Shown: positions 17,509 through 27,406 of the stretch, one piece after another
How the letters are laid out: each line of letters starts with the position of its first letter
Position numbering within the stretch: position 1 is the first letter of the stretch
Assembly: GCA_036795455.1 (NCBI GenBank)
Contig: DAIRET010000003.1
Coordinates: forward strand, 1 to 59,730
Source of the DNA: DAIRET01 sp036795455
Lineage (GTDB): Bacteria > Bacteroidota > Ignavibacteria > Ignavibacteriales > Ignavibacteriaceae
DNA length: 59,730 nucleotides
Direction: 5' to 3'
The notes under the pieces: model-generated
What the model was told of the DNA's origin: nothing
Seen by the model: the letters and a program-made list of their open reading frames with translations, nothing else
Database searches by the model: none
Program-made: the position numbers and the translations under genes

Positions 17509-18039
17509 TTAATTGTCTTTCAAAAACGGCTTTAGGTCCCGTACGTCTGATGATGTAACGTCGGGAAGCATTTCAAATTTCAATGTTTTGAAAGTATTAT
17601 CCCAAAGAATTCTTTTATACTCTTTTGATGTTACTATCTGTCCGTTTGTAGAAATAATACTGTCCTTAGGACTTAAGGTGAGGAAATAAAAACCATCCTG
17701 GTACTGAATTCCTTCAACGGTTGATATGTCTGTGAAGTTATATGTTACTTTGCCGGTTAGTTTATCATCTTCTATGAATAGATTTCTTGCAGTGATTTCT
17801 TTCCCTTCGTCTGCTTGGGATAGAACAAAGTCATCGCTTTTCAACATATAATCGAAAAGAGCAGTTTTATCTTCTTCAAACTCACGGTTACCGATTGCAT
17901 CCGATTTTATGTCGTGAAAAGTGATTTCTGCGTGTCCTTTCGTTTTTCCGGTCAACGTTATTTCATAGGATACTTTTTGAAAAAGAAGGCACCCGTTGAA
18001 CAATACCGCAGTTATAAGAACCAACAAAACTTTTTTCAT
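17509..18039 (-). CDS. putative lipoprotein of unknown function
   Basis: A short lipoprotein signal MKKVLLVLITAVLFNGC places the lipidated Cys at residue 17. The mature 160 residues have alternating polar/hydrophobic strands (YEITLTGKTKGHAEITFH) and no motif I recognise. It lies between phoH and priA on the same strand, 15 bases upstream of priA, and is probably co-transcribed with it. Confidence 0.7.
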   Translation of the reverse strand: MKKVLLVLITAVLFNGCLLFQKVSYEITLTGKTKGHAEITFHDIKSDAIGNREFEEDKTALFDYMLKSDDFVLSQADEGKEITARNLFIEDDKLTGKVTYNFTDISTVEGIQYQDGFYFLTLSPKDSIISTNGQIVTSKEYKRILWDNTFKTLKFEMLPDVTSSDVRDLKPFLKDN

Positions 18040-18164
18040 AAATTATCTCCAGTAAGATTTCAGTAGCTGTAATAATAAGAATTAACGGTTCAATATTATT
18101 CTTAAAAATAGAATTTTGCAAGGGGAAACCTACGCTGTTAATGTTTACGGCTTAAACCGAACTG

Positions 18165-18191
18165 CAAAGCGGATGCTAAGTATCCGCTTTG
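18165..18191 (-). terminator. strong hairpin after phoH, possible terminator
   Basis: A perfect 10-bp stem (18165-18174 with 18182-18191, arm CAAAGCGGAT) with a 7-base loop starts about 25 bases after the phoH stop. No T run follows on the minus strand, so it may be a processing or pausing element rather than an intrinsic terminator. Confidence 0.4.
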
Positions 18192-18215
18192 TAAATAATA
18201 ATTCTGTTTAGTCTT

Positions 18216-19556
18216 TTACAATAAATTACTTGCTAATTCGGCAAGTTCTGACCGCTCACCTTTTTCAAGATTAACATGTGCATACAACCGCTGCCCTTTG
18301 AAATGCTCTATTAAATAGGATAACCCGTTTGACTGCGAATCAAGATACGGATGATCAATCTGGTAAATATCTCCCGTTAAAATGAGTTTCGCTCCTTCGC
18401 CTGCACGAGTGATTATAGTTTTAATTTCGTGCGGGGTTAGGTTTTGTGCTTCGTCTACAATGAAGAAAATTCTTTGAAGACTTCTACCGCGAATGTAACT
18501 TAACGGCTCAATAGCAAGTTTGTCATCTTTAATTAACTGGTTTATAATTTGATGGTTTCTGTCGGTTTCGGAATACTGATCCTGGATTACTTTCAGGTTA
18601 TCCCACAAAGGCTGCATGTAAGGAGCAAGTTTGCTTTCAACATCACCCGGAAGATAACCTATATCTTTATTACTGAGAGGAATTACAGGTCGCGCTACAT
18701 AAATCTGCCGGTAATACTTTCGTATCTGTAACCCACCCGCCAATGCCAAAAGAGTTTTCCCTGTTCCTGCTTTACCTGTTATTGAAACAAGCGGAATATC
18801 CATATTTAAAAGTGCATCAATAGCAAAAGTCTGTTCGGCATTCCGTGGTTTAATTCCGTATGCCGGCACCTTATCGATTTTTCTAAAAACCTCTTTCGCC
18901 TGGTCGTAGAACGCCAGTACGGAATTGGTATCATTTCTAAAGATAAAATATTTGTTGGGAACAAACTCCGCGTTGGAGTTATTCATTATTTCTTTTGCGT
19001 TGATTTCAAAAGGCATTTTGTAGAAGCGTGAGATAATGTCCGGGTCAAAATTCTCAACTGTTTCCTTCCCGCTATATAACTCCTCAATACTTGAAACCCG
19101 GTCGGTTGTATAGTCTTCGGCTTGAATACCGAGGGCTTTCGCTTTCATTCTGAGATTTACATCTTTAGAAACAAGAATAACAATTCTTTTATTCAAATAT
19201 TTTTTCTTAAGGTCGAACGCAACGCTTAAAATTCGATGGTCGGGATTATCATCCTTAAACACATCGCTTATTTCCTTACTAAGGCTGCGGGTGATTGCAA
19301 TGCGAACTTTCCCCTTTCCTTTGCCCAACGAAACACCGCCGTTAAAAATAGCATTCCCCGTAATTGAATCAAGTGTACGTGTAAACTCCCTGGCATTCAG
19401 GTTAATAACCTGGCTGCCCCGTTTGAAGTAATCTATTTCTTCTATTACTGCAAGTGGAATTGTAATATCGTTTTCCTGGAATTGATGTATACAAGATGAG
19501 TCGTGAAGAATTACGTTTGTATCAAGCACAAACATTTTAGGTTGTTTTGCTGCCAT
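18216..19556 (-). CDS. PhoH-like protein: PIN domain fused to PhoH ATPase
   Basis: The N-terminal PIN ribonuclease-like domain starts MFVLDTNVILHDSS, with further acidic residues at AVIEEIDYFKRG and DDNPDHRILSVA. The PhoH-type P-loop domain has Walker A GKAGTGKT (261-268), Walker B FFIVDEAQNLTPHE and ILTGDIYQID. This PIN-PhoH (YlaK-like) architecture suggests an RNA helicase/nuclease. I chose ATG 19556 (446 residues, MAAKQPKMFVLDTN) over the in-frame ATG at 19661. The extra 35 residues are low quality, and a purine-rich AAGAGA precedes 19556. Confidence 0.9.
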   Translation of the reverse strand: MAAKQPKMFVLDTNVILHDSSCIHQFQENDITIPLAVIEEIDYFKRGSQVINLNAREFTRTLDSITGNAIFNGGVSLGKGKGKVRIAITRSLSKEISDVFKDDNPDHRILSVAFDLKKKYLNKRIVILVSKDVNLRMKAKALGIQAEDYTTDRVSSIEELYSGKETVENFDPDIISRFYKMPFEINAKEIMNNSNAEFVPNKYFIFRNDTNSVLAFYDQAKEVFRKIDKVPAYGIKPRNAEQTFAIDALLNMDIPLVSITGKAGTGKTLLALAGGLQIRKYYRQIYVARPVIPLSNKDIGYLPGDVESKLAPYMQPLWDNLKVIQDQYSETDRNHQIINQLIKDDKLAIEPLSYIRGRSLQRIFFIVDEAQNLTPHEIKTIITRAGEGAKLILTGDIYQIDHPYLDSQSNGLSYLIEHFKGQRLYAHVNLEKGERSELAELASNLL

Positions 19557-19679
19557 ATAATATCTCTTTTTTTTGTTCTCAATATCTGATTTATTTTCTT
19601 TTTGTTCAAGTACATATTTTAAAATAATGGGTGGCAAGCCGAAAGATTTGAAATCGAACACAAAACATTTATGCCGTGA

Positions 19680-19710
19680 TTGATTATTTCACCCGAATAG
19701 TGTATTATTG
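19680..19710 (+). promoter_or_regulatory. candidate promoter for the hybrid histidine kinase
   Basis: TTG (19680-19682), 20 bases, then TATTATTG (19703-19710), one mismatch from TAnnTTTG. It lies 26 bases before the ATG at 19737. Confidence 0.4.
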
Positions 19711-19736
19711 CCGACAAAAGAATACTCCTTTTCAAA

Positions 19737-22700
19737 ATGGATTTTAATATCGATAAAAATAATCAAACAGTTTTATTAGCCGATTCCTTCAAGTATTTCG
19801 GCTTGCTGCCCATTGGTATACTTTACTTTAATGAGAATCTTGATGTTGTTTATGTTAATGAGAACCTGAAAAAATTCGGTTTGCCGGGATTAAATGATGA
19901 TTCCGAACTGCACGGGAATAACCTGTTGAGTAACGAATTATTCATGCAAGAGCCAATTAATGCCGAAATACAAAAATTGAAAGGCGGGGCTCCGTTTGAA
20001 AGAGAAATTAAAAACATCAAAGCAGTAGACGGCAGGGAAATATCGATAATTCTTAAAGGCACTTCATTTTTTGAAGATGGAATTCTTAAAGGCGGGTTTT
20101 TAATTGTTGAAGACTTAAGCATAATTCCGCGTGCCAGGTTTGATGAATCATTATTAACGAAAGATTTTTTTGAACAAGTTCTTTTGCAATCCTACAGCAT
20201 TGTTTTAATACTTGATGTTGATTGTAATGTGAAGCTAATCGGGGGAAGAGACATTAACCAATTCACATCAAAAAAGGGGAACCTTGTAAACAAACACATT
20301 TCGACAGTGTTGTATAACGACATCGCGGCAGAAGTCGTAACACTTTTTAATAAATCAAAAAGGGATTTACAAAAACAATCTTTTCTTGTTGAGCTGCAGG
20401 TTAAGGGGGAACTAAAACAGTATTCGGGGATTACCCACCCGGTTATTGACGGTAATAACAATTTTAAACACGTCTATTTATTCTTTAACGATATTACACC
20501 TCATTACGAAGAAAGAAAAAAATATAAGAACCAAATCGAAGAACTACGATATTACCAAACAATAACAGAAACGGCTACCGATGCGGTTGTGGGACTTGAC
20601 TTAAGCGGGAAAATAGTATTCTGGAATAAAAGTGCGGACTTGCTTTTCGGTTATACAAGAAGCGAAGTATACGGGAAGTTATTCGGGAAAGTAACTAAAG
20701 CGTATGATGAAATCTCTTTTGCGAAAATATTAACTTCGCTGGAAGAAGAGAACAATTTCAAAGTTAAGTTGTCGATCATTTCAAAGACAAAAGAGAAGAA
20801 AACCTGCGATATTACCTTTTCAACTACATGGATAGACGGGGACAATAAGGTAATCATTGTCGTATGTACAGATATAACCGAGAAAGAAAATGTAGAAAAG
20901 TCACTCCGCTTATCGGAGGACAGGTTCAGGAACATAGTACAGAAAACAGCCGAATTGATCTGTAATTACAACAGTGATGGGATAATAACATACGCCAATC
21001 CTTCTTTTTGCAGTACACTTGGTTACAACGAAGAAGAAATCCTCAAGAAAAATATTTCGGACCTTATTGCACCTCAATTTATCGAGCAAAAAAAGTTCAA
21101 CCAGAAGAACATTTACAATGCAAAAACCTATACCACCGAATTAGCTTTTCTTACGAGCTCCGGTGAAACGGTTTTTGTGCTTGGCACTTTTTCGATTTCA
21201 AAAGATATTGATGAATCTAAAAAAATATTCAGCGGAATATTTACCGACATAACTCAAAAGAAAGAAGCAGAGCAAGAACTATCGATGATGCGAAAGATAT
21301 TCGAAGCATCTAATGACGGGATAGCAATTGAGAAAAACGGGAAATTCATTCTTGCTAACGATTCCTTCCTGGAGTTGTTCGGTTATAAAAGCGTTACCGA
21401 ATTAATCGATACACCCGTTAATTCAATTGCAACGGAAACTGATAGAGAAAGATTTTCAGAGTACCTGGGGAAGGCGGGAGGAAAAGAATCATCAATTCAA
21501 TATGATTTTCTGGCACAAAAAAGAGATGCGTCGAAGTTTCATGCCGAAATTTCTACCACATCGTTTGAATTTGATACAAAAAGTTTTTCTGTTATTCTTG
21601 CACGCGACATAACGGAAAGAAAAAGAACACAACAGGCTATTAAAGATTCCGAAGAAAAGTATAGAAGCATTACTGAAAACCTGGATGACTTTTTCTGGAT
21701 GGCTGAGCAGGTTAATAATAAACTGAAACTCATTTTCTTTACACAATCAGTGCAAAAAATTACAGGGCGTTTTCAAGTAGAGTATTTAAAGAATCCCCGC
21801 TTGATATTCAAAATTATCTATCCGGATGATTTTTTAATGGTTAAAAACAAATTGAAAAATCTGTTTGTGAACTACTATAAAAATATGGAGGAGATGGAGC
21901 TTCGCATTGTTCACAAAGCGGGAAACATTGTTTGGATAAGAAACAAAACAAAAGTTATCCGGGATAAAGACGGTGTGGTTCAGAAGATGTACGGGCTTGT
22001 AAGCGATATATCGCTTGAGAAGCATGCAGAGGCAGAGATAAAGAAAACAGCAGATGATTTGAAAAAACTGAACGATGCAAAAGACAAGTTTATTTCGATT
22101 ATCTCACACGATTTACGCACTCCCTTTAGTTCGATTCTCGGCTTTACGGATATGCTTTTGAATGATGATGAATTAACAACTGACGAAAGGAAACAGTATG
22201 TTTCCTTTATAAAAGAATCTTCCGAAAGTATGCTGACGCTTGTTAATTCGATACTGGATTGGACAAGAGTTCAAACCGGGCGAATAAGATTTGAACCGCA
22301 GAAAATTGCCGTCAACAAAATTGTTCGTAAGGCTATTAATTCATCTCTCGGATTTGCAATGAAGAAAGATATAAACCTGCGGGATGAATTAACGGATGAA
22401 TATTTCGTTTTTATCGATGCCGGTTTGATTTTGCAAGTGATTAATAATTTGGTATCAAACGCATTGAAATTTACTCCTCCCGGCGGGGTCATATCTATTA
22501 GTGCCGTTCAATCACCCGAACCACGCTTTATTGAGATAACCGTAGCCGATTCGGGCGTAGGAATTGCACCGGAAAACATATCGAAGATATTCAGTATCGA
22601 ATCCAAATTTACAACAGAAGGAACAGCCGGCGAAAAGGGTACTGGGTTCGGACTTTCGCTTGTAAAAGAAATTGTTGAAAAACATGGCGGGCGAATCCGG

Positions 22701-23135
22701 GTTGAAAGTGAATTGGGCAAAGGCACAAAATTTAAATTTATCCTGCCGAAAGCCTCTGCAAAAATATTGTTAATTGATGATAGCAATACGGACAGAATCC
22801 TGTATTCAAAACTGCTGAAGAGTATTGTGCCGGGATACGAAATAATCACCGCCAAGAATGGGGCGGAAGGTTTTGATTCTGTAGTTGAAAATTCTCCTGC
22901 ACTTGTTGTAACAGACCACGTTATGCCTGAAATGGACGGGTATCAATTTGTAAAAAAACTTGTCGAATCCGAGATAAAAGGGAAACCACCCGTTATAGTA
23001 TTAAGTGCCGATATACGGAAGGGAGAAATAGTTGCATACAATGAACTCGGTATTGAATATATCTTTCAAAAACCTGTGAACCTTAATACGCTTAAAGATG
23101 CTATTGAGCAATCTTTGAAAAAGTTTACTATTTAA
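19737..23135 (+). CDS. hybrid sensor histidine kinase with multiple PAS domains and C-terminal receiver
   Basis: Reading from the N terminus I count six PAS-like units, at about 1-120, 135-255, 265-390, 397-515, 517-635 and 640-765 (for example TDAVVGLDLSGKIVFWNKSA and ELICNYNSDGIITYANPSFC). HisKA follows with FISIISHDLRTPF (phospho-His 791). HATPase comes next (NNLVSNALKFTPPGG, DSGVGIAPENI, GTGFGLSLVKEIVEKHGG). The receiver at about 1013-1132 has phospho-Asp 1060 in VVTDHVMPEMDG. There is no membrane segment, so it senses a cytoplasmic signal. No output regulator or histidine phosphotransfer gene is adjacent. Its 3' end is 3 bases from the convergent pullulanase gene. Confidence 0.93.
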   Translation: MDFNIDKNNQTVLLADSFKYFGLLPIGILYFNENLDVVYVNENLKKFGLPGLNDDSELHGNNLLSNELFMQEPINAEIQKLKGGAPFEREIKNIKAVDGREISIILKGTSFFEDGILKGGFLIVEDLSIIPRARFDESLLTKDFFEQVLLQSYSIVLILDVDCNVKLIGGRDINQFTSKKGNLVNKHISTVLYNDIAAEVVTLFNKSKRDLQKQSFLVELQVKGELKQYSGITHPVIDGNNNFKHVYLFFNDITPHYEERKKYKNQIEELRYYQTITETATDAVVGLDLSGKIVFWNKSADLLFGYTRSEVYGKLFGKVTKAYDEISFAKILTSLEEENNFKVKLSIISKTKEKKTCDITFSTTWIDGDNKVIIVVCTDITEKENVEKSLRLSEDRFRNIVQKTAELICNYNSDGIITYANPSFCSTLGYNEEEILKKNISDLIAPQFIEQKKFNQKNIYNAKTYTTELAFLTSSGETVFVLGTFSISKDIDESKKIFSGIFTDITQKKEAEQELSMMRKIFEASNDGIAIEKNGKFILANDSFLELFGYKSVTELIDTPVNSIATETDRERFSEYLGKAGGKESSIQYDFLAQKRDASKFHAEISTTSFEFDTKSFSVILARDITERKRTQQAIKDSEEKYRSITENLDDFFWMAEQVNNKLKLIFFTQSVQKITGRFQVEYLKNPRLIFKIIYPDDFLMVKNKLKNLFVNYYKNMEEMELRIVHKAGNIVWIRNKTKVIRDKDGVVQKMYGLVSDISLEKHAEAEIKKTADDLKKLNDAKDKFISIISHDLRTPFSSILGFTDMLLNDDELTTDERKQYVSFIKESSESMLTLVNSILDWTRVQTGRIRFEPQKIAVNKIVRKAINSSLGFAMKKDINLRDELTDEYFVFIDAGLILQVINNLVSNALKFTPPGGVISISAVQSPEPRFIEITVADSGVGIAPENISKIFSIESKFTTEGTAGEKGTGFGLSLVKEIVEKHGGRIRVESELGKGTKFKFILPKASAKILLIDDSNTDRILYSKLLKSIVPGYEIITAKNGAEGFDSVVENSPALVVTDHVMPEMDGYQFVKKLVESEIKGKPPVIVLSADIRKGEIVAYNELGIEYIFQKPVNLNTLKDAIEQSLKKFTI

Positions 23136-23138
23136 ATG

Positions 23139-25253
23139 CTATTTTACTTTTTTCAACACGTACCCGGTTGACTTCTCTAATTTTATACTTCCGCTTACTG
23201 TATCAAGCGGTATTGTTCCGGCAAAGTAGGGATTAACAAGTACGCTCCAGTTACCTCCCGGTAATTCAAATTCATGTTTTTTCTTATGATTCGCATTAAA
23301 AAGAAGGATGAATTCTTCATTTTCAAATTTCAAAGAATACCCGAGTGCAAATTCGTTATCTTTTGTTTCCATGAACTCTATTTCTTTGTAGTCTGCTCTT
23401 CTAAATGCATTATATTTGTTGCGGAGTTCGATCAATCCTTTGTAATAATCAAGAAGTTCTTTGTTCGACTTTGCGTGTTCATAATTAATATAGTTTACTT
23501 CGTTGTCTTTATCATAAGTGTTATGGTCAATTCTCCCTTTATTTGTATCGGGAACGTCAATATCGAAAGGAATAACTTTAGTTCTTGCATATTCCTGCCC
23601 GGAATGTATCATCACCATCCCTTGTGATGTCATTAAAAAGAGAGCTGCAAGTTTGTTCAGTTTTAATTGTTCTGCTGAAAGCAGTTGAAATGAATCTACA
23701 TCTTTAATTTTTTTATGATGGTCAACTTCTCCCGAACCGATGCGAATAAAATCACCGAGCGTATAACCGTCGTGCGACTCAAGATAATTTACAGAATGCT
23801 CTTTCTTTTGAAACAATCCATGCTTATCACGTACGAGTGTGCCGTTAACATAGCTTTTAATTCTCTGCGGGTCATTGTTTCCGAACCATTTGCCGAAAAT
23901 CCAGCCGTGTCCATGGAAAGGATTTTCACCTTTAATTCCGTTCCTGATTTGATCATTCCAGCTTCCCCAGCCTCGAAGCGAGAAACCTGCAGGGTCGTAG
24001 CCGCCGCCCCACGGTTCGCAGACAAATACTACATAAGGATTGATTTTTTTTGCTTCGCGTATTATCTCTTCGATTGTTTCCCAATCTATTAATTTACCGA
24101 GATCAAACCGGAAGCCGTCTATGTGGTATTCTGTCATCCAGTAAAGAATGCTTTCAACAATCAATCGTCTTACCATCGGTCGTTCTGTTTTTAAATCATT
24201 CCCGCAGCCGCTTTGAGCAATGTAATGCCCTTTTCCGTCCAAACGGAAATAATACTCCCTGTCTATTTCCTTCAGGTTGCCGATTTCATATTCCGAAAGG
24301 TGATTGTAAACTACATCCATAATAACAGCGATCCCCTCTTTATGAAACGCCTTTACCATATCTTTAAAATCTTTTACCTGTTCTCCCTTCACTCCAATCC
24401 ATTTGTTCCACTCCAAATGATTTGTGCTTTCGGAGTAGTAAGATTCGGGGGCGAAGAATGCAGCAGTCATATAACCCCAATGGTTTCTTTCATAAGGATT
24501 CCATGTGTTGAACTTTCCCATAAAGTTTTTCCTGTATGGGATTTCAATTCTTCCGAAATCCATCGGTGGAAGAAGTTCAACTGTATTTACACCGAGTTCT
24601 TTAATATAACTTATTCCTCCGTCAACGCCTTTTTCAACTAATCCTTTGTACGTGCCGGGCATTGTTGAACCGCTTGAAGTGTGGGCAGTCATGTCGCGAA
24701 TGTGCATTTCGTAAATTACGAGGTCCCGCCAGTCTCTTTTAATCCATTCATCCCCTTCCCAGTCGTAGTCGTCTTTATAGATAATTGACTTACGCGGGTT
24801 AGCATAATCGGTAAATGATGCAACAGCTTTTGAATAAGGGTCAATACATAAGGGCTTATCTTTAAGTTTTTCTTTCTTTGTCGCCAGCACTTTGAAACCG
24901 TAAAACATGCCGTACAGTTCGCCATCAAGAGTAATTTCCCAAACGCCATCCAGGTCTATTTTCATTTCGAAACTGTTGCCGAATTCATCTTCAACTTCTT
25001 TAAAAGTAAAAAGGTAGACTGACACAGCCTGCGGAGCAAACAACCTGAAAGTTGTTTTTCCACCCGCAACAGTTATTCCCAATTCTTTTGAAGAATAGTA
25101 TTTATCAAGTTCTTTTAGTTTAGATAAATACTTAGCCTGTTTTGAAACCGTTTTACGCTTCTCTTTATTCTCTAAAAACAATTGTTCACCCTTTATGTTG
25201 ACAATTAAAACCGTGATTAATAAAATCGATAATAAAATTATTACGCTTCTCAT
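23139..25253 (-). CDS. exported GH13 pullulanase/glycogen-debranching-type enzyme
   Basis: I use ATG 25253, which gives a clean signal or anchor (MRSVIILLSILLITVLIVN) and 704 residues; the frame is open to 25412, but the extra 53 residues are implausible. An N-terminal CBM48-like domain lies at about 55-165 (TTFRLFAPQAVSVYLFTF). The GH13 barrel includes the YNHLSEYEIGN pullulanase-type motif, nucleophile Asp384 (DGFRFDLGKL), acid/base Glu413 (VFVCEPWGGG) and Asp495 (YLESHDGYTL). It should cleave alpha-1,6 bonds in pullulan, glycogen or starch outside the cytoplasm. Confidence 0.9.
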   Translation of the reverse strand: MRSVIILLSILLITVLIVNIKGEQLFLENKEKRKTVSKQAKYLSKLKELDKYYSSKELGITVAGGKTTFRLFAPQAVSVYLFTFKEVEDEFGNSFEMKIDLDGVWEITLDGELYGMFYGFKVLATKKEKLKDKPLCIDPYSKAVASFTDYANPRKSIIYKDDYDWEGDEWIKRDWRDLVIYEMHIRDMTAHTSSGSTMPGTYKGLVEKGVDGGISYIKELGVNTVELLPPMDFGRIEIPYRKNFMGKFNTWNPYERNHWGYMTAAFFAPESYYSESTNHLEWNKWIGVKGEQVKDFKDMVKAFHKEGIAVIMDVVYNHLSEYEIGNLKEIDREYYFRLDGKGHYIAQSGCGNDLKTERPMVRRLIVESILYWMTEYHIDGFRFDLGKLIDWETIEEIIREAKKINPYVVFVCEPWGGGYDPAGFSLRGWGSWNDQIRNGIKGENPFHGHGWIFGKWFGNNDPQRIKSYVNGTLVRDKHGLFQKKEHSVNYLESHDGYTLGDFIRIGSGEVDHHKKIKDVDSFQLLSAEQLKLNKLAALFLMTSQGMVMIHSGQEYARTKVIPFDIDVPDTNKGRIDHNTYDKDNEVNYINYEHAKSNKELLDYYKGLIELRNKYNAFRRADYKEIEFMETKDNEFALGYSLKFENEEFILLFNANHKKKHEFELPGGNWSVLVNPYFAGTIPLDTVSGSIKLEKSTGYVLKKVK

Positions 25254-25395
25254 CTTAAACGCCCGGAAAATGTAGATAACTAATTGTGAAAATAGAGATT
25301 TGACATTTAATACACAAAAGAGAATATCCGGCTTTAATGAATAGTGGTTGTTTGATTGGGGTAGAATTTTTAGTAATACTAAATGAGAAATAAAG

Positions 25396-25426
25396 TTTTT
25401 AAAACCGCACAAATAGATTAAATTTG
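25396..25426 (+). promoter_or_regulatory. candidate promoter for the methyltransferase gene at 25458
   Basis: TTT (25396-25398, in place of TTG), 20 bases, then TAAATTTG (25419-25426), a full match to TAnnTTTG. It is 31 bases before the ATG. Confidence 0.4.
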
Positions 25427-25457
25427 AAATGTATTATTCATCACCAATAAAAATGAT

Positions 25458-26156
25458 ATGATTGACAAAGAGCTAAATTACGGCAGACACATAATTGAGA
25501 AGTTTCTTCGGAACTGCAGCAATCCCGGACTGATAGTTGATCTTGGCGCCGGGCATGGTACTGACCTTGAGACTGCGAAGAAAATCTTTCCCGATGCAAG
25601 TATTCATGCGGTTGAGATTTACAAGCCTTATTGTGATGAACTTATTCATTTGGGCTTCACAGTTCATACTATCGATATTGAAAAAGATGTTTATCCTTTC
25701 AATGCAAATTCGGTAGATGTAATTATTGCCAATCAGATTATTGAACACCTTAAAGAAATTTTCTGGGTTTTTCATCAAGCATCACGAATACTAAAGCCTG
25801 GTGGCTCATTTATTATCGGTGTACCGAACATTGCGGCTCTTCATAATAGACTATTGTTGTTGTTGGGTAATCAGCCGACACAACTAAAAAACTGGTCTGC
25901 GCATGTTAGGGGTTGGACAAAAAAAGACCTTCTGAGTTTTGCAAATAACATTTTTCCCGGCGGATATACATTGAAAGAATTTGGAGGAAGTAATTTTTAT
26001 CCTTTCCCGCCTGCTGTGTCAAAACCATTGGCGAATCTCTTTCCTAATCTTGCATGGGGAATTTTTCTCCGGTTTGAAAAAGCTAAAGAATATAATGATG
26101 AATTCATCAAGTACCCTGTTGAGAAACAACTTGAGACTAAATTCTACCTGGGATGA
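25458..26156 (+). CDS. class I SAM-dependent methyltransferase
   Basis: The SAM-binding motif I is LIVDLGAGHGTDLET. The acidic residue of motif II is in IHAVEIYKPY, and NSVDVIIANQIIEHLKEI and ASRILKPGGSFIIGVPN complete the Rossmann fold (methyltransferase 11/12 type). The C-terminal 90 residues (NWSAHVRGWTKKDLLSFA) resemble methyltransferases encoded in glycan or lipid clusters. The substrate is unknown. It is divergent from the pullulanase and convergent with the transporter, 14 bases away. Confidence 0.85.
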   Translation: MIDKELNYGRHIIEKFLRNCSNPGLIVDLGAGHGTDLETAKKIFPDASIHAVEIYKPYCDELIHLGFTVHTIDIEKDVYPFNANSVDVIIANQIIEHLKEIFWVFHQASRILKPGGSFIIGVPNIAALHNRLLLLLGNQPTQLKNWSAHVRGWTKKDLLSFANNIFPGGYTLKEFGGSNFYPFPPAVSKPLANLFPNLAWGIFLRFEKAKEYNDEFIKYPVEKQLETKFYLG

Positions 26157-26170
26157 AAACGATTGGTTTG

Positions 26171-27397
26171 CTAAAATACTATTCCCATCCAGAGTATTCC
26201 CCATAACAAAGTAAAAACAGTTATAGGAATTCCGGCTTTCAAATACTCAACGAAAGATAAATGAACACCTCTGGACTTAGCCGATTCCGCTACTATCAAG
26301 TTTGCAACCGAACCCAACAGTGTTAGATTTCCTGCAAATGTAGTTGCCATTCCGAGTGTAAGCCAAAACATGTTTTGATCTACCATTAAAGGAATAACCG
26401 GCTTGAATAATAAAACAGCCGGCACATTGGAAACCAAATTACTTATTACTGCTGCCGTCATAGAGAATGAAAATAATCCGTCTTCAAGAAACGGGATTGC
26501 AGTTGAAAATAAATGTTTACTTAACCCGCTTGTTTCCACTGCGGCAGTTACAACAAACAGTCCGGCGAAGAAAATAAGAAGCGACCAATCGATTTCTCTG
26601 AAAACTCTTTCCGGTTTCAACCTTCTTGTTATTAAAAGGAATGATGCGCCTCCAAGTGCAGCAAGTGGAACGGAAACACCAAGGATAAAAGCGATCATCA
26701 TCATAACCGAAGCGATTATGCTTTTGTAGAATAAAGGAAGATATAATCTTACTCTTTGATTATCGGGATAGAAGAGACGTTCTTTCTTAAATTCTTTCCT
26801 GTAAATTATAACTATAATAAACCAGTCTATTACCAATCCCCCGAGTGCAGCAGGAGTTAAATAAAATGCGAACTCTGTAAAAGGAATACCCGATGCAATC
26901 CCGATTATCATATTTTGCGGGTTACCGATTATAGTTGCGGTTGAGCCGACATTCGCTGCTGTTGCAGTAGCAACAAGGTAAGGAATCGGATTCCGTTTTA
27001 ATGCTGTTGTTATCTCTAAAACCAACGGAGTGAAAACTAGAACGATTGTATCATTAAGAAATATTGCGGATAAAATCCCCGATGAAAAAATAATAAGCGT
27101 CAACAATTGTCTTGGGGTTTTGGCATGAAGAATTACTTTTTTGGTTATAAGATCAAAAAAACCGCACAAGCGTAAATTGACATTAATTATCATCATCGCA
27201 AAAAGCAGGGTGATTGTATGCAAGTCAATAGAAAGAAAAGCCTGCTCAAGAGAAATTGACCCTGCGAAAATAAGTATCGCAGTTCCTACAAGAACAATCG
27301 TAGCGCGGTTCATTCGTAAAACCGGGTATCTACCGATGGCAACACCGATAAGAATTACGGTTATTGCGATTAACGAAAAGATCGATAATAACGACAT
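26171..27397 (-). CDS. ArsB/NhaD/SLC13-type ion transporter
   Basis: The protein has about ten hydrophobic helices arranged as two related halves. Characteristic family signatures are FLNDTIVLVFTPLVLEI and NVGSTATIIGNPQNMIIG in the first half and VISNLVSNVPAVLLF in the second, matching the CitMHS/ArsB superfamily. Members move arsenite, citrate, sulfate or exchange sodium for protons; the sequence does not decide which. 408 residues is typical. No arsenic genes are nearby. A methyltransferase gene lies 9 bases upstream on the same strand. Confidence 0.85.
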   Translation of the reverse strand: MSLLSIFSLIAITVILIGVAIGRYPVLRMNRATIVLVGTAILIFAGSISLEQAFLSIDLHTITLLFAMMIINVNLRLCGFFDLITKKVILHAKTPRQLLTLIIFSSGILSAIFLNDTIVLVFTPLVLEITTALKRNPIPYLVATATAANVGSTATIIGNPQNMIIGIASGIPFTEFAFYLTPAALGGLVIDWFIIVIIYRKEFKKERLFYPDNQRVRLYLPLFYKSIIASVMMMIAFILGVSVPLAALGGASFLLITRRLKPERVFREIDWSLLIFFAGLFVVTAAVETSGLSKHLFSTAIPFLEDGLFSFSMTAAVISNLVSNVPAVLLFKPVIPLMVDQNMFWLTLGMATTFAGNLTLLGSVANLIVAESAKSRGVHLSFVEYLKAGIPITVFTLLWGILWMGIVF

Positions 27398-27406
27398 AGG
27401 TTTACT

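Noticed and set aside
19557..19661. 35-residue N-terminal extension of PhoH
   Set aside because: The PIN domain starts right after ATG 19556, and the extension has no domain character.
25254..25412. 53-residue N-terminal extension of the pullulanase
   Set aside because: ATG 25253 begins a clean signal peptide; the extension is Leu/Phe-rich without pattern and would bury it.
26150..26205. Possible terminator between the convergent methyltransferase and transporter genes
   Set aside because: CTGGGATG and CATCCAG look related, but the arms do not pair cleanly and no T run follows.
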